From Pontibacter coccineus (lineage in GTDB: Bacteria > Bacteroidota > Bacteroidia > Cytophagales > Hymenobacteraceae), in the NCBI RefSeq assembly GCF_030546575.1, contig NZ_JAUOTN010000006.1:62001-126000 (forward strand): a stretch of DNA of 64,000 nt. Reading direction: 5' to 3'. The notes beneath the pieces were generated by a model, which was not told the origin of the DNA, ran no database searches, and saw only the letters and a list, made by a program, of their open reading frames with translations. The position numbers and the translations under genes were made by a program. Positions 1 to 8,037 of this stretch are shown one piece after another. The number at the start of each line of letters is the position of its first letter. Position 1 is the first letter of the stretch.

Positions 1-202
1 TAAAGCGTTTTGCATCCCTGTCCAGCAGTCGCTTTTGCTGCTGCTTTTCCTGTGGGGTAAGTGCTTTTTTGACTGGAATGACATCGGCCATGGTGAGTTC
101 TGGTCTGGGAGACTGCCTGTTTTCGGTGATGGCGTTTTGGGAAGTACAGGCGGCCATCGTGCCTGCCAGCATAAATCCAAAAGCGAGAAGGGGACTTCGC
201 AT
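1..202 (-). CDS. Lipoprotein of unknown function, 5' part only
   Basis: Only the first 67 codons lie in the window; the gene runs off the left edge. Reading from the ATG at 202, the protein opens MRSPLLAFGFMLAGTMAAC. That is a short basic start, a hydrophobic core and a lipobox-like end with Cys at residue 19, so export and lipidation by signal peptidase II are likely. A polar, Gln- and Lys-rich segment follows (EKQQQKRLL). I do not recognise the family, and the visible part carries no catalytic motif. Confidence 0.6.
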   Translation of the reverse strand, partial: MRSPLLAFGFMLAGTMAACTSQNAITENRQSPRPELTMADVIPVKKALTPQEKQQQKRLLDRDAKRF

Positions 203-428
203 GCGTAAAGTGGGTTGATTCTCGCTTCAAACGAGGCGATCCCTGAAATAGTGCCTCCTTCCGGTCAACCAACTGATATTGGTCTTATTGTCCATTTTCA
301 CACAGGTATAGCCCTACTTAATTTCGTTTTGTTGGTGTTTAGCCCAGGGGCCGGATAGGTATAGCCAGAAAATTATTTGCAACTTGTCGGATATTTTACG
401 ACAATGTTCGTATATTTGAGAAAAGGAA

Positions 429-863
429 ATGTATATGGGAAAGGCATTAAAAATAAACGGCGGAATTAACTTTAGTCTGCTAGACGACAGGGACGTTTTT
501 ATGCTGATCACAACCGTTCGGGAAGGTATAAAGTACGCTACTTTTCAGAATATCGCAAACAAGATTCCTTTTAGCCTGGGTGAGTGGTCGGAGTTCCTAC
601 ACCTGTCGGAGCGCACCTTTCAACGCTACAAAAAAGAACAGCGCAAGTTCGACCCCTTGCATTCCGAGAAGATACTCGAGATTACCTTGGTGTATAACAA
701 GGGGGTAGAGGTATTCGGCGAGAAAGAAGACTTTGACGCCTGGCTGGAGGCCAAAAATGTGGCCCTGGGGGGCATACGCCCCAAAGAACTGCTCGACAGC
801 ACCTTCGGCATCGGGCTACTGCGCGATGAACTCACCCGCATTGAACACGGCGTGCTGGCATGA
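429..863 (+). CDS. Xre/MbcA/ParS-type antitoxin (DUF2384) of a RES toxin
   Basis: A 144-residue protein with the usual two-part antitoxin layout. The N-terminal half is helical and Xre-like (around LSERTFQRYKKEQRKFDPLHSEK). The C-terminal toxin-binding domain (DUF2384) shows the VFGEKEDFDAWL and GGIRPKELLDSTFG signatures at about residues 95-130. The family represses its own promoter and neutralises the RES toxin encoded downstream. The stop overlaps the toxin start (ATGA, 860-863), which implies translational coupling. ATG 429 follows AAAAGGAA at a plausible distance; an in-frame ATG at 435 is possible. The pairing and domain match make the assignment strong. Confidence 0.88.
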   Translation: MYMGKALKINGGINFSLLDDRDVFMLITTVREGIKYATFQNIANKIPFSLGEWSEFLHLSERTFQRYKKEQRKFDPLHSEKILEITLVYNKGVEVFGEKEDFDAWLEAKNVALGGIRPKELLDSTFGIGLLRDELTRIEHGVLA

Positions 864-1321
864 TCGTATACCGCCTCAGCAGAAAACTGTATTGCAATGA
901 CCTGTCTGGCAAGGGCGCCGAATTGGCGGGCGGCCGCTGGAACAGCAAAGGCATCGCCGTTCTTTATACCAGCGAATCCATTGCGCTGTGTACCGTGGAG
1001 ATTGCCGTGCACATGCCGCTGGGCATTGTGCCTAAAGATTACTACCTGGTCACTATCGAACTACCGGACGATGCCCCGATCGGAGAGATTCACGAAAAAA
1101 ACCTCGCTTCGTCCTGGAAATCATTTCCGCACAGCAGCGTCACCCAAAAGGTTGGGGACAGCTACGTCAGGGACGGGGCATACCTGATCTTAAAGGTGCC
1201 TTCCGCCACTGTGCAGGGCACGTTCAATTACCTGGTAAACCCGCGCCATCCTGCGTTTCACAAGGTGCGCATCCTCAAAACAGAGCCATTTGTGTTCGAC
1301 AAGCGCCTGTTCATCAAATAA
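860..1321 (+). CDS. RES-domain toxin (NAD+ phosphorylase family)
   Basis: A 153-residue RES domain protein. The family degrades intracellular NAD+ by phosphorolysis or hydrolysis and arrests growth until bound by its Xre antitoxin. Visible signatures are YRLSRKLY at the start, the GGRWNSKG segment with the conserved Arg (about residues 26-33), LYTSESIALCTVEIAVH with the conserved Ser and Glu, and the closing NPRHPAF near the C-terminus. These supply the Arg/Glu/Ser residues that name the family. The domain is full length with no frameshift, so the pair looks intact. Its start overlaps the antitoxin stop by 4 bp. Whether it uses phosphate or water cannot be read from the sequence. Confidence 0.88.
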   Translation: MIVYRLSRKLYCNDLSGKGAELAGGRWNSKGIAVLYTSESIALCTVEIAVHMPLGIVPKDYYLVTIELPDDAPIGEIHEKNLASSWKSFPHSSVTQKVGDSYVRDGAYLILKVPSATVQGTFNYLVNPRHPAFHKVRILKTEPFVFDKRLFIK

Positions 1322-1445
1322 TTCCTCCGTGTAACGCCACCTTGCCTGGCTGCAATGGATCAAGTGCAGTTCTTGACCTGACTCTTAACAGTAATTTAAA
1401 ACCAGCAGGCTGGCAGCTACGCCGCTTTTGCCGTATCTTCGCCGC

Positions 1446-2705
1446 ATGAAACAGATCTTCGTTTTGCTGGTTTGCCTGCTCTGGCAAGGACTGGCATTTG
1501 CTCAAGTTGATACAGTGCAGCGCGTCCAATCTGACAGGTACAACAGCCCGGCGCAACAGGAAAAACCCTATGTGATTCTGATCTCAGCCGATGGCTTCCG
1601 TTACGACTATGCCGATAAGTACGACGCTCAATTTCTGAAGTCGAAGCGAGCGGAAGGTATAGAGGCGGAGTCGATGCTGCCGGCCTTCCCTTCCAAAACG
1701 TTCCCGAACCATTATTCCATCGTAACGGGGCTTTACCCGGCCAGTCACGGTCTGATCAACAATTACTTTTACGATCCGCAACGCAAAGAACACTATACCA
1801 TGCGCGACCGCAGCAAAGTGGAAGATGGCAGCTGGTATGGCGGCACGCCGCTTTGGGTGCTGGCAGAACAGCAGCAAATGGTGGCAGCCAGCTTTTTCTG
1901 GGTAGGCTCCGAGGCGCCGATACAAGGTATACTGCCTACTTACCATTACCAGTACAGCGAGGTGATGCCGATCGAACGCCGTATCCAGACGGTAGTGGAC
2001 TGGCTGAACCTGCCGGCCGAGAAGCGGCCGCACCTGATCACCTTTTACCTGCCTGAAGTAGACCATGCCGGTCACCGATACGGGCCGGATGCTCCCCAAA
2101 CCAGGCAGGCTGTCGAAGAGCTGGACAAGCACATGCAGCTATTGACGGAGGCCGTAGCCAATACAGGACTGCCTGTCAACTACGTGTTCGTGTCGGACCA
2201 CGGCATGCTTCAAGTAGATACTGAAAACACCTTACCCATGCCAGCCGCCATTGATACGGCCAAATTCATGGTATCCGGAGGAGGTATGGTTGTGGAGTTA
2301 CACGCAAAGGATAAGAAAGCCATCAAACCTACCTACCGCAAGCTGAAGAAGGAAGCGAAGGAGTACCAGGTATACACAAGAAAAAAGATGCCCAAACACC
2401 TGCACTATAGCGCTAAAGACGATAAGTATGGCCGCGTGGGCGACATTCTGCTGCTTTCAGACGCCCCAAAGGTGTTCCATTTCTCGTCCCGCCCGCCTTC
2501 GCCTGGCCAACACGGCTACGATGCCACCAAAGTAAAAGAGATGCACGCTGTCTTCTATGCCTGGGGCCCGGCATTCAAAAAAGGCATAAAAATCGAGACT
2601 TTCGAAAACGTAGACGTATACCCGCTGATTGCTGAGATTTTAGGCTTGCCTTATACCTTTAAAATTGACGGCAGCAGACACCTGATCGAGAAAGTACTTC
2701 CATAA
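1446..2705 (+). CDS. Secreted ectonucleotide pyrophosphatase/phosphodiesterase-like enzyme (alkaline phosphatase superfamily)
   Basis: A 419-residue exported protein that begins MKQIFVLLVCLLWQGLAFAQ, a clear signal peptide. An upstream TTG at 1428 would add six residues ahead of the signal and is less likely. It has the NPP family metal and nucleophile set: ISADGFRYDY with the first Asp, FPSKTFPNHYSIVTGLYP with nucleophile Thr, LPEVDHAGHRYGP with Asp and His, FVSDHGM with Asp-His, and PGQHGYD with the last His. These bind two zinc ions and hydrolyse phosphodiester or pyrophosphate bonds of nucleotides or related substrates in the periplasm. The exact substrate is not predictable. The gene ends in a strong hairpin shared with the convergent gene. 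Confidence 0.88.
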   Translation: MKQIFVLLVCLLWQGLAFAQVDTVQRVQSDRYNSPAQQEKPYVILISADGFRYDYADKYDAQFLKSKRAEGIEAESMLPAFPSKTFPNHYSIVTGLYPASHGLINNYFYDPQRKEHYTMRDRSKVEDGSWYGGTPLWVLAEQQQMVAASFFWVGSEAPIQGILPTYHYQYSEVMPIERRIQTVVDWLNLPAEKRPHLITFYLPEVDHAGHRYGPDAPQTRQAVEELDKHMQLLTEAVANTGLPVNYVFVSDHGMLQVDTENTLPMPAAIDTAKFMVSGGGMVVELHAKDKKAIKPTYRKLKKEAKEYQVYTRKKMPKHLHYSAKDDKYGRVGDILLLSDAPKVFHFSSRPPSPGQHGYDATKVKEMHAVFYAWGPAFKKGIKIETFENVDVYPLIAEILGLPYTFKIDGSRHLIEKVLP

Positions 2706-2724
2706 TTCAATGTATTTAATCATT

Positions 2725-2760
2725 AAAAAGCCCGTTTCCTGAGTGGAGACGGGCTTTTTA
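2725..2760. terminator. Bidirectional intrinsic terminator
   Basis: AAAAAGCCCGT and ACGGGCTTTTT form a stem around a short loop, with A and T runs on both sides. It lies between the convergent phosphodiesterase and outer-membrane barrel genes and can serve both. Confidence 0.8.
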
Positions 2761-2778
2761 TTTTAAAAATGTCATGTC

Positions 2779-3387
2779 CTACATATTACCGCGGCCCGGC
2801 AGGTAAATCTGAAAACCAACCCCTACTGACAGACCGGAAGTACTGGTGTCCACTGTGATGTCGGCGCTGGTACGGGTATAGTTGAGCGTGGCTTCGACTG
2901 CAACGTTGCGGGCAACGAAGTGTGCGTATCCCGCCCGTAACCCCAGCACCGAACCGAAAATTCGGTCACCGTCGCTATCCTTTAAAGAGCTGCCTGCGAA
3001 ACCAGCCAATGCTTCGCCAAACCAGCGGCTGTTTGGAGAGGCGCCTTCCGGAAAATAGTAGCGTGCAAAAGGTGTTAAGCCGTAGCTGAAGTTCTCACCG
3101 CCATCATAAAACGTAAGGCCGATCTGAGCCTGCGTACCCAGCACGGCATTGTCACTGATAAAGTAACCTGCCCTCGGCTCCAGGATTAACTGGAAAGTCT
3201 CCGATTTAAAATTATAACCCAGAGAGCCCACACTGGCGCCCACCAGCCAGTTGCCCTGCCTTACAGATTCACTTGCCACATCTGCCGAAGTTTGGGGTTT
3301 CTCAATGTCTAAATCGGTGTCCTGCGCAAGGAGCGAACTAGTTGTAAAAAATGCGCATAAAGTAAATAAGATGTAGATTCTTTTCAT
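2779..3387 (-). CDS. Outer-membrane beta-barrel protein, OmpA-like porin fold
   Basis: A 202-residue protein from ATG 3387 (an upstream start would add eight residues). It opens MKRIYILFTLCAFFTTSSLLAQ, a signal peptide cleaved after Ala-Gln. The mature part alternates polar and hydrophobic residues and is rich in Gly and aromatic residues (GNWLVGASVGSLGYNF, LILEPRAGYFISDNAVLG, YGLTPFARYYFP). It ends in a short strand (SVGVGFQIYLP), typical of an eight-stranded outer-membrane barrel. No periplasmic peptidoglycan-binding domain is present. The function is unknown; such proteins are often structural or adhesive. Confidence 0.75.
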   Translation of the reverse strand: MKRIYILFTLCAFFTTSSLLAQDTDLDIEKPQTSADVASESVRQGNWLVGASVGSLGYNFKSETFQLILEPRAGYFISDNAVLGTQAQIGLTFYDGGENFSYGLTPFARYYFPEGASPNSRWFGEALAGFAGSSLKDSDGDRIFGSVLGLRAGYAHFVARNVAVEATLNYTRTSADITVDTSTSGLSVGVGFQIYLPGRGNM

Positions 3388-3750
3388 AGGAGTAGCTTTA
3401 AAAATTAGCAATTAATTGTACTTAAATAATTGAAGTATAAACATTATTAATAACGAAAGCGCTCGTGTTTTTGTTTACAATGCCTTATAACCAGACAACT
3501 ACAGATTTAAAGACAAGGAAGAGTGAAGTGAATGGAATTGGATTTACTGGCGGGTTTATTTGTAAACGAAGGCGATCACCGGGTAAACGTACCCAGTGAC
3601 TTGGCAGAGGCATCTGTTGCTTCATCAGGATGTTTCCGTGAAGCGAAAATGGAGCATTAAAAATAGAATATCGTGCGTGGGCGGTATGCGCTGATTAGTT
3701 AAGTGAGAGGGTGTATGCTTTTGCCTGGATAGTTCAGAGGGCCTTTACAA
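3388..3750. other. Intergenic stretch, no firm gene
   Basis: The left part is AT-rich and probably carries the promoter of the leftward outer-membrane protein gene. An open frame at 3532..3660 on the plus strand (43 codons, starting MELDLLAGLF) follows AAGGAAG, but it has no recognisable motif and no terminator or operon context. I treat it as a weak possibility only. Nothing else is recognisable. Confidence 0.5.
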
Positions 3751-3792
3751 GCAAAAGGGGCGGGCGATAGTAGTATCGCCCGCCCCTTTTGC
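3751..3792. terminator. Long perfect hairpin behind the amidase gene
   Basis: The stem is 19 bp and perfect (GCAAAAGGGGCGGGCGATA with its complement) around the 4-base loop GTAG. It abuts the stop codon of the leftward amidase gene. The T-rich part lies inside the stem rather than after it, so it may act mainly as an mRNA 3' end stabiliser. Confidence 0.7.
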
Positions 3793-4890
3793 TTATGGAG
3801 TTTTGTAATCGGATAGCAGGCCTTCGTATATCCAGTTGGCGAGTGCCTGCCGATTGTCCGCTATCACGAAACGGCGCTGGTCCTTGACGTTGCGGATATT
3901 GCCCAGCTCAATGAAAACGGTGGGCGGATGGCTGTACTTGATGACATACAAGCTGCTGCGTTGTGTCACGTTGCCGGAATAGTCGCGGTTAGGCTGGTAG
4001 CGCCTGTACTTGTTTGTAAAGGTTTGGTGAATATTCTTGGCCAGCTGCTCCCCATCCTTGCTGTTTTCGTGGTGGTAGAAGAATACGTCGATGTTCTGGC
4101 TCTCGCTGCGGCTGTCGACGTGGATGGCCAGCATGCGCTGGTAGGCGCCCTTGTGCTTTAGGTATAGGCCATTTACAGCCTCTGTGCGCTGACGTAGTCG
4201 GGCGCTGTGGTTGAGTGGTATCTTCTTGTTGGGGTACACAATTTCATCACGGTCCATCTTCAGCACACCCTCATCGCGGATGCCATCGTCCGTATCCTGC
4301 ACGATCATGTAAACCGTGGCCCCGTGCTCCATCAGCACGCGCGCCAGGCGGACAGTCACATCGTAAGCGTATTCGTCTTCGGCCAGGTCGTTGCTGCCAT
4401 ACTTGCCCACGGCTCCCGGGTCAGGACCGCCATGGCCGGAACTCAGGTAGTAGACCGCGCCCTGCAGCTTAGCAGACTTTACTTCAACTCGTGAATACTT
4501 TTCGCCAAACAGCGGCATCTCGAGCACGCGGGCGGATACCTTGGCAGGACCAGCCGTAACATCGATGCGTGTTTTACTGTCCACAGGGGCGACCCGTGTA
4601 TTGTCGGTAGCCATGGTGGTGTTATCGGTAAGGGTAGCACCCTCAGGCAAGGTATAGGTTTTGCCGACGATCAGGCCATTGTCTTTGCCAAAGCGGTCTT
4701 TGTTGATCTCCACAAACTTTTGAAGATGCTCCGTAGGGTTAAGCCCGTGACGGCGCAACAAGGTATAGATACCGTCACCGGGCATGGCAACTACCTGCAG
4801 GTTTGAACTCTGGGCGTAGGCGTCAAGGGATAAGGCAAGTAAGAAAAGGGCGAAAATAGATGTACGCAATAGAATAAGGTTTACCGGCAT
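3793..4890 (-). CDS. N-acetylmuramoyl-L-alanine amidase with N-terminal LysM-like domain
   Basis: A 365-residue exported protein with a signal peptide at residues 1-27 (ends LDAYAQ). A LysM-like cell-wall-binding module at about 32-84 (PGDGIYTLLRRHGL to GKTYTLPEG) is followed by a linker and an Amidase_3 catalytic domain at about 146-360. Zinc ligands are visible: His153 in SGHGGPDPG, a Glu in LAEDEYAYD (171 or 173) and His257 in LAIHVDSR. Glu328 in VFIELGNIR is the catalytic acid. The family cleaves the bond between MurNAc and the stem peptide during cell separation or recycling. The gene is monocistronic, with a hairpin straight after the stop. Confidence 0.9.
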   Translation of the reverse strand: MPVNLILLRTSIFALFLLALSLDAYAQSSNLQVVAMPGDGIYTLLRRHGLNPTEHLQKFVEINKDRFGKDNGLIVGKTYTLPEGATLTDNTTMATDNTRVAPVDSKTRIDVTAGPAKVSARVLEMPLFGEKYSRVEVKSAKLQGAVYYLSSGHGGPDPGAVGKYGSNDLAEDEYAYDVTVRLARVLMEHGATVYMIVQDTDDGIRDEGVLKMDRDEIVYPNKKIPLNHSARLRQRTEAVNGLYLKHKGAYQRMLAIHVDSRSESQNIDVFFYHHENSKDGEQLAKNIHQTFTNKYRRYQPNRDYSGNVTQRSSLYVIKYSHPPTVFIELGNIRNVKDQRRFVIADNRQALANWIYEGLLSDYKTP

Positions 4891-5157
4891 ATTTTGAGAT
4901 TCCGATATTACAAAAAATGTATGAAGGATAAAAGCTAATTTGACAGTTGGTGTTCTCCATACTGCGTTTTAAGATGACGGGTTTTGTGTTTTTAACGTGG
5001 TTTGCCCATGCATATTTCGTCCTGAATTAGAAGAGAGGCTTAATCCGCTAACCTTAAATCAATTACAGCAACATCCGGTGCTGCTTTAGTCAGAAGTTTA
5101 AGTCAGGCGAACGTGCCTCCTTAAGTTAAAAGGATGCCTGCTGATCACTTGCTTTCT

Positions 5158-5901
5158 TCAGCATAGCTTCCTGTCATTCCAACTCATCCCGCTTCTGCCT
5201 TCCTCGTGTGGGTACAAAGTCATCACCGGGTCGGATTGCCATACCTGTTGGCTGTCAATATCCATGATGGAGAGGCAACCGGTATAGCCGGCACCGGTGT
5301 CCAGCAGGATCAGGTTATCCATCCGCAAGGGAACCGTCTGCTTATTGTCCAGCAGTATAGTGGGGGTATGACCGATATAGACTGCTTTGTAGGCGATAAT
5401 GTGAAGCGGATGCCCTTTCTGATAGCTGCGGTAGTGATGCTGTACAAAGTCCCGGCTCCAGATCATGGTATATGCATCTGTTTCAGCTATGGGTTTGTTG
5501 ATGTCGAAACCTGCATGAACGAACAGTATGTTGTCGTCTGTAACCAGGTATAGCTTTGCCTGCTGCAATAGCGCCAGGTGCTTCAAAGGCATGGGTTTAC
5601 CTTCACCATAGGAGGCTACGGTAGCGGCACCTCCCTGTCGCAGCCAGCTTCGTAGTTCGGCTTCCTGTTTTAATTGGCCAGTGTAGTATTTTAAGGCCCA
5701 CTGGTCGTGATTGCCGAGCAGGTATACCAGGTGCTTTAATTCCAGCAACAGGTCTACACTCTCTTTTGTTTCTGACCAGCCATCGACCACATCTCCCAGA
5801 AAGATCAGTAGGTCATTGTCCTTGTTGAACCCGCACCGCTTCAGGCACTGCACCAGTGCTTTGTATCCTCCATGGCTATCGGATGTGACAAACCTTTTCA
5901 T
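5158..5901 (-). CDS. Calcineurin-like metallophosphoesterase (PrpE/ApaH-like serine/threonine phosphatase fold)
   Basis: A 247-residue cytoplasmic protein without a signal peptide. It contains the full metallophosphoesterase motif series: SDSHGG near residue 8 (where GDIHG is usual), FLGDVVDGW near 36, YLLGNHDQW near 58, LFVHAGFD near 125 and YIGHTPT near 175. The fold binds two metals and hydrolyses phosphomonoesters, phosphoproteins or diadenosine polyphosphates. The length and the GHTPT ending resemble the PrpE/Ap4A hydrolase group, but the substrate is unproven. About 260 bp on either side are non-coding, so it is probably transcribed alone. Confidence 0.82.
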   Translation of the reverse strand: MKRFVTSDSHGGYKALVQCLKRCGFNKDNDLLIFLGDVVDGWSETKESVDLLLELKHLVYLLGNHDQWALKYYTGQLKQEAELRSWLRQGGAATVASYGEGKPMPLKHLALLQQAKLYLVTDDNILFVHAGFDINKPIAETDAYTMIWSRDFVQHHYRSYQKGHPLHIIAYKAVYIGHTPTILLDNKQTVPLRMDNLILLDTGAGYTGCLSIMDIDSQQVWQSDPVMTLYPHEEGRSGMSWNDRKLC

Positions 5902-6159
5902 AACGTACGTGATGGGTAGCCTGAATTAATAGCTGATCTTACTTAGGTTGATACGTTTTTGACTGGAGCTATACCGCATTAAATCCGGTAGACGAAATAA
6001 AAAACCATTTCAGCTAAATGCTTAAGCATGCCGGTTGTTTTCTTTCATTTAACCATTCCTTACCCGGCACGACGCTTCGCAAAGTTTAAAATATGCTTCT
6101 ATTAACAATAGAGGAACCTCTCCGTACAATTATATATTATATTATTAGAAGCAAAATCT

Positions 6160-7266
6160 ATGGAAATTACAGTAGCGATTACTAAAAAGAAGGGCGGCGA
6201 ATTTGTGCTTGAAAAAGCCGAGCTGGATGATCCCAGAAGCAATGAAGTACTGGTAAAAGTAGTAGCTACCGGCATGTGCCACACCGACATGGCTGTACGT
6301 GACCAGCAAATGCCGACGCCATTGCCTGTGGTGCTGGGGCACGAGGGCGCAGGTATAGTCGAAGCAGTGGGAGAGGACGTTACCAAAGTGAAACCCGGTG
6401 ACCGTGTGGTGATGTCGTTCGGTTCGTGTGGTCACTGCCCGAACTGCCAGAAAGGTTTCCCGGCCTATTGCTACTATATCTTGCCACTTAATTTCGGGGG
6501 TTCCCGGCCCGATGGCTCACACACCCTGCACCAGAACGGAAAAGCCCTGAGCAGCTGCTTCTTCTCGCAATCTTCTTTCGGCACCTATGCGCTGGCCACA
6601 GAACGGAATGTGGTAAAAGTACCCCAGGATGTTCCCTTGGAGATTCTGGGACCTTTGGGCTGTGGCATTCAGACAGGCGCGGGCGCCGTCATGAATAATC
6701 TGAACCCAGCTGCCGGATCAAGTATAGCCGTTTTCGGGACCGGTGCCGTTGGCTTGTCTGCCATCATGGCTGCCAAAGTGGTAGGTTGCACCACCATCAT
6801 TGCTGTAGACATAAATCAGGAGCGGCTGGAGTTCTCGAAGGAGTTAGGCGCCACACACACCATCAACAGCAAAAACCAGGACCTGGGTAAAAGCCTGGCG
6901 CAAATTATGGAGAATGGGGTAGAGTACGCTTTCGACACCACCGGCAACATCCAGGTAATCGTGAGTGCTCTCGAATCGCTGGCCTCAAAAGGAGTGTGCG
7001 GCATTGTGGGGGTAACGCCGCCGGATAAATTTGTGCAACTCGACCCTAACCTGCTGGTAGGAAAAGGGCTTACGCTGCGCGGCATCACGGAAGGAGACAG
7101 CATTCCGGACCTCTTCATCCCGCGTCTGATTGCACTCTACCAGCAAGGTAAGTTCCCGTTCGACAAGTTGATTAAAGTATATCCTTTTGACCAGATCAAC
7201 CAGGCTGTGGAAGATTCTGAAAAAGGCGTTACGGTTAAACCCGTCATTAAAATCGGATATCAATAA
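6160..7266 (+). CDS. Zinc-dependent alcohol dehydrogenase, aryl-alcohol type (MDR family)
   Basis: A 368-residue medium-chain dehydrogenase. The catalytic zinc site is built from Cys in GMCHTDMAV and the GHEGAG motif (residues about 40-75). The four Cys of the structural zinc lobe lie in CGHCPNCQKGFPAYC (about 92-106). A Rossmann motif VFGTGAVGLSAI (about 192) is followed by AVDINQERL, whose Asp at the end of beta-2 favours NAD+ over NADP+. The closest described group is benzyl/aryl-alcohol dehydrogenase and related class III-like enzymes. It should interconvert alcohols and aldehydes in the cytoplasm. The gene stands alone, with a 258-bp AT-rich upstream region. Confidence 0.87.
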   Translation: MEITVAITKKKGGEFVLEKAELDDPRSNEVLVKVVATGMCHTDMAVRDQQMPTPLPVVLGHEGAGIVEAVGEDVTKVKPGDRVVMSFGSCGHCPNCQKGFPAYCYYILPLNFGGSRPDGSHTLHQNGKALSSCFFSQSSFGTYALATERNVVKVPQDVPLEILGPLGCGIQTGAGAVMNNLNPAAGSSIAVFGTGAVGLSAIMAAKVVGCTTIIAVDINQERLEFSKELGATHTINSKNQDLGKSLAQIMENGVEYAFDTTGNIQVIVSALESLASKGVCGIVGVTPPDKFVQLDPNLLVGKGLTLRGITEGDSIPDLFIPRLIALYQQGKFPFDKLIKVYPFDQINQAVEDSEKGVTVKPVIKIGYQ

Positions 7267-7330
7267 AGCCAGATCCTATCCTGAGCAAAGCGGCTGACTG
7301 AGCCTTCGGCAAAGTAGAACATGCCAACCT

Positions 7331-7948
7331 TTACTGTACGCGGTAACGGACAAGTTCGTACCGCCGCATCAGTTTGTCAGAGTCAGCGTAGTACCAATCC
7401 GTTCGGATCATGCCAATATCGGGAGTCACGTATTCCTTCACCCAGGTAGTGCTCAGCGACGAGGATGCTTTTTGCTCGGTTTGCCTTTCAAAGCTGAACT
7501 CAAGGGCTTGGCTGGCATACTTTGAGTTGGGTAATGCCACCAGCCCCGCGGTTCTTCTGTGGTAAATCCACAAGGTATAGCTCGAGTATTGATACCCGTA
7601 TGCAATGCCAGACATCTCCGGACTGGGGTACGTGATATATTGCTCTCCGGCATCCTTTCGATAGTGCACATAGCCATCCTTGTCATTCCGGACGATCATG
7701 CCGTTGTTTAAAATATACCAGGTGGTTTTATGGATCAGCGTGTCTTTTACGACCTGCCGTCTGAAGGAACTAGTTGACAAAACAGCACCATCGGTATTGT
7801 AATCGATTATGTCATAAACCCATTCATTGCCTACCTGCAACGGTATGATGGCTTCCACGGGTTCTATCACTTCTTCTTTCTCACATGAAAAGAGGAAAAG
7901 GGACAAACAGAAGAGGGTGAAATTTCTGAGTAAGGGCTGCTGTTTCAT
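7331..7948 (-). CDS. Lipoprotein of unknown function
   Basis: A 205-residue protein with a type II signal peptide: MKQQPLLRNF, a Leu/Phe-rich core and LFSC, giving lipidated Cys at about residue 22. The mature part begins with an acidic EKEEVIEPVE linker and then an LQVGNEWVYDI segment. The G-N-x-W-x-Y pattern near the N-terminus recurs in many Bacteroidota surface lipoproteins. I recognise no catalytic residues. A TATTTTTG -7 box lies about 70 bp upstream. Confidence 0.7.
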   Translation of the reverse strand: MKQQPLLRNFTLFCLSLFLFSCEKEEVIEPVEAIIPLQVGNEWVYDIIDYNTDGAVLSTSSFRRQVVKDTLIHKTTWYILNNGMIVRNDKDGYVHYRKDAGEQYITYPSPEMSGIAYGYQYSSYTLWIYHRRTAGLVALPNSKYASQALEFSFERQTEQKASSSLSTTWVKEYVTPDIGMIRTDWYYADSDKLMRRYELVRYRVQ

Positions 7949-8015
7949 GGCTATCTTTTAAATGTATGATACCCATTATTGCTGAAACGTTGCATGCATT
8001 GCCAAAATAATATTG

Positions 8016-8023
8016 CAAAAATA
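8016..8023 (-). promoter_or_regulatory. Putative -7 promoter element of the 7331-7948 lipoprotein gene
   Basis: Reading leftward, TATTTTTG matches the Bacteroidota sigma-A -7 consensus TAnnTTTG at all fixed positions and lies about 70 bp before the ATG. No convincing -33 TTTG was found. Confidence 0.4.
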
Positions 8024-8037
8024 AGATATAGTATGCT

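Noticed and set aside
3532..3660. Small open frame of 43 codons
   Set aside because: It has a possible AAGGAAG upstream, but no family, promoter or terminator. I left it as a remark rather than a gene.
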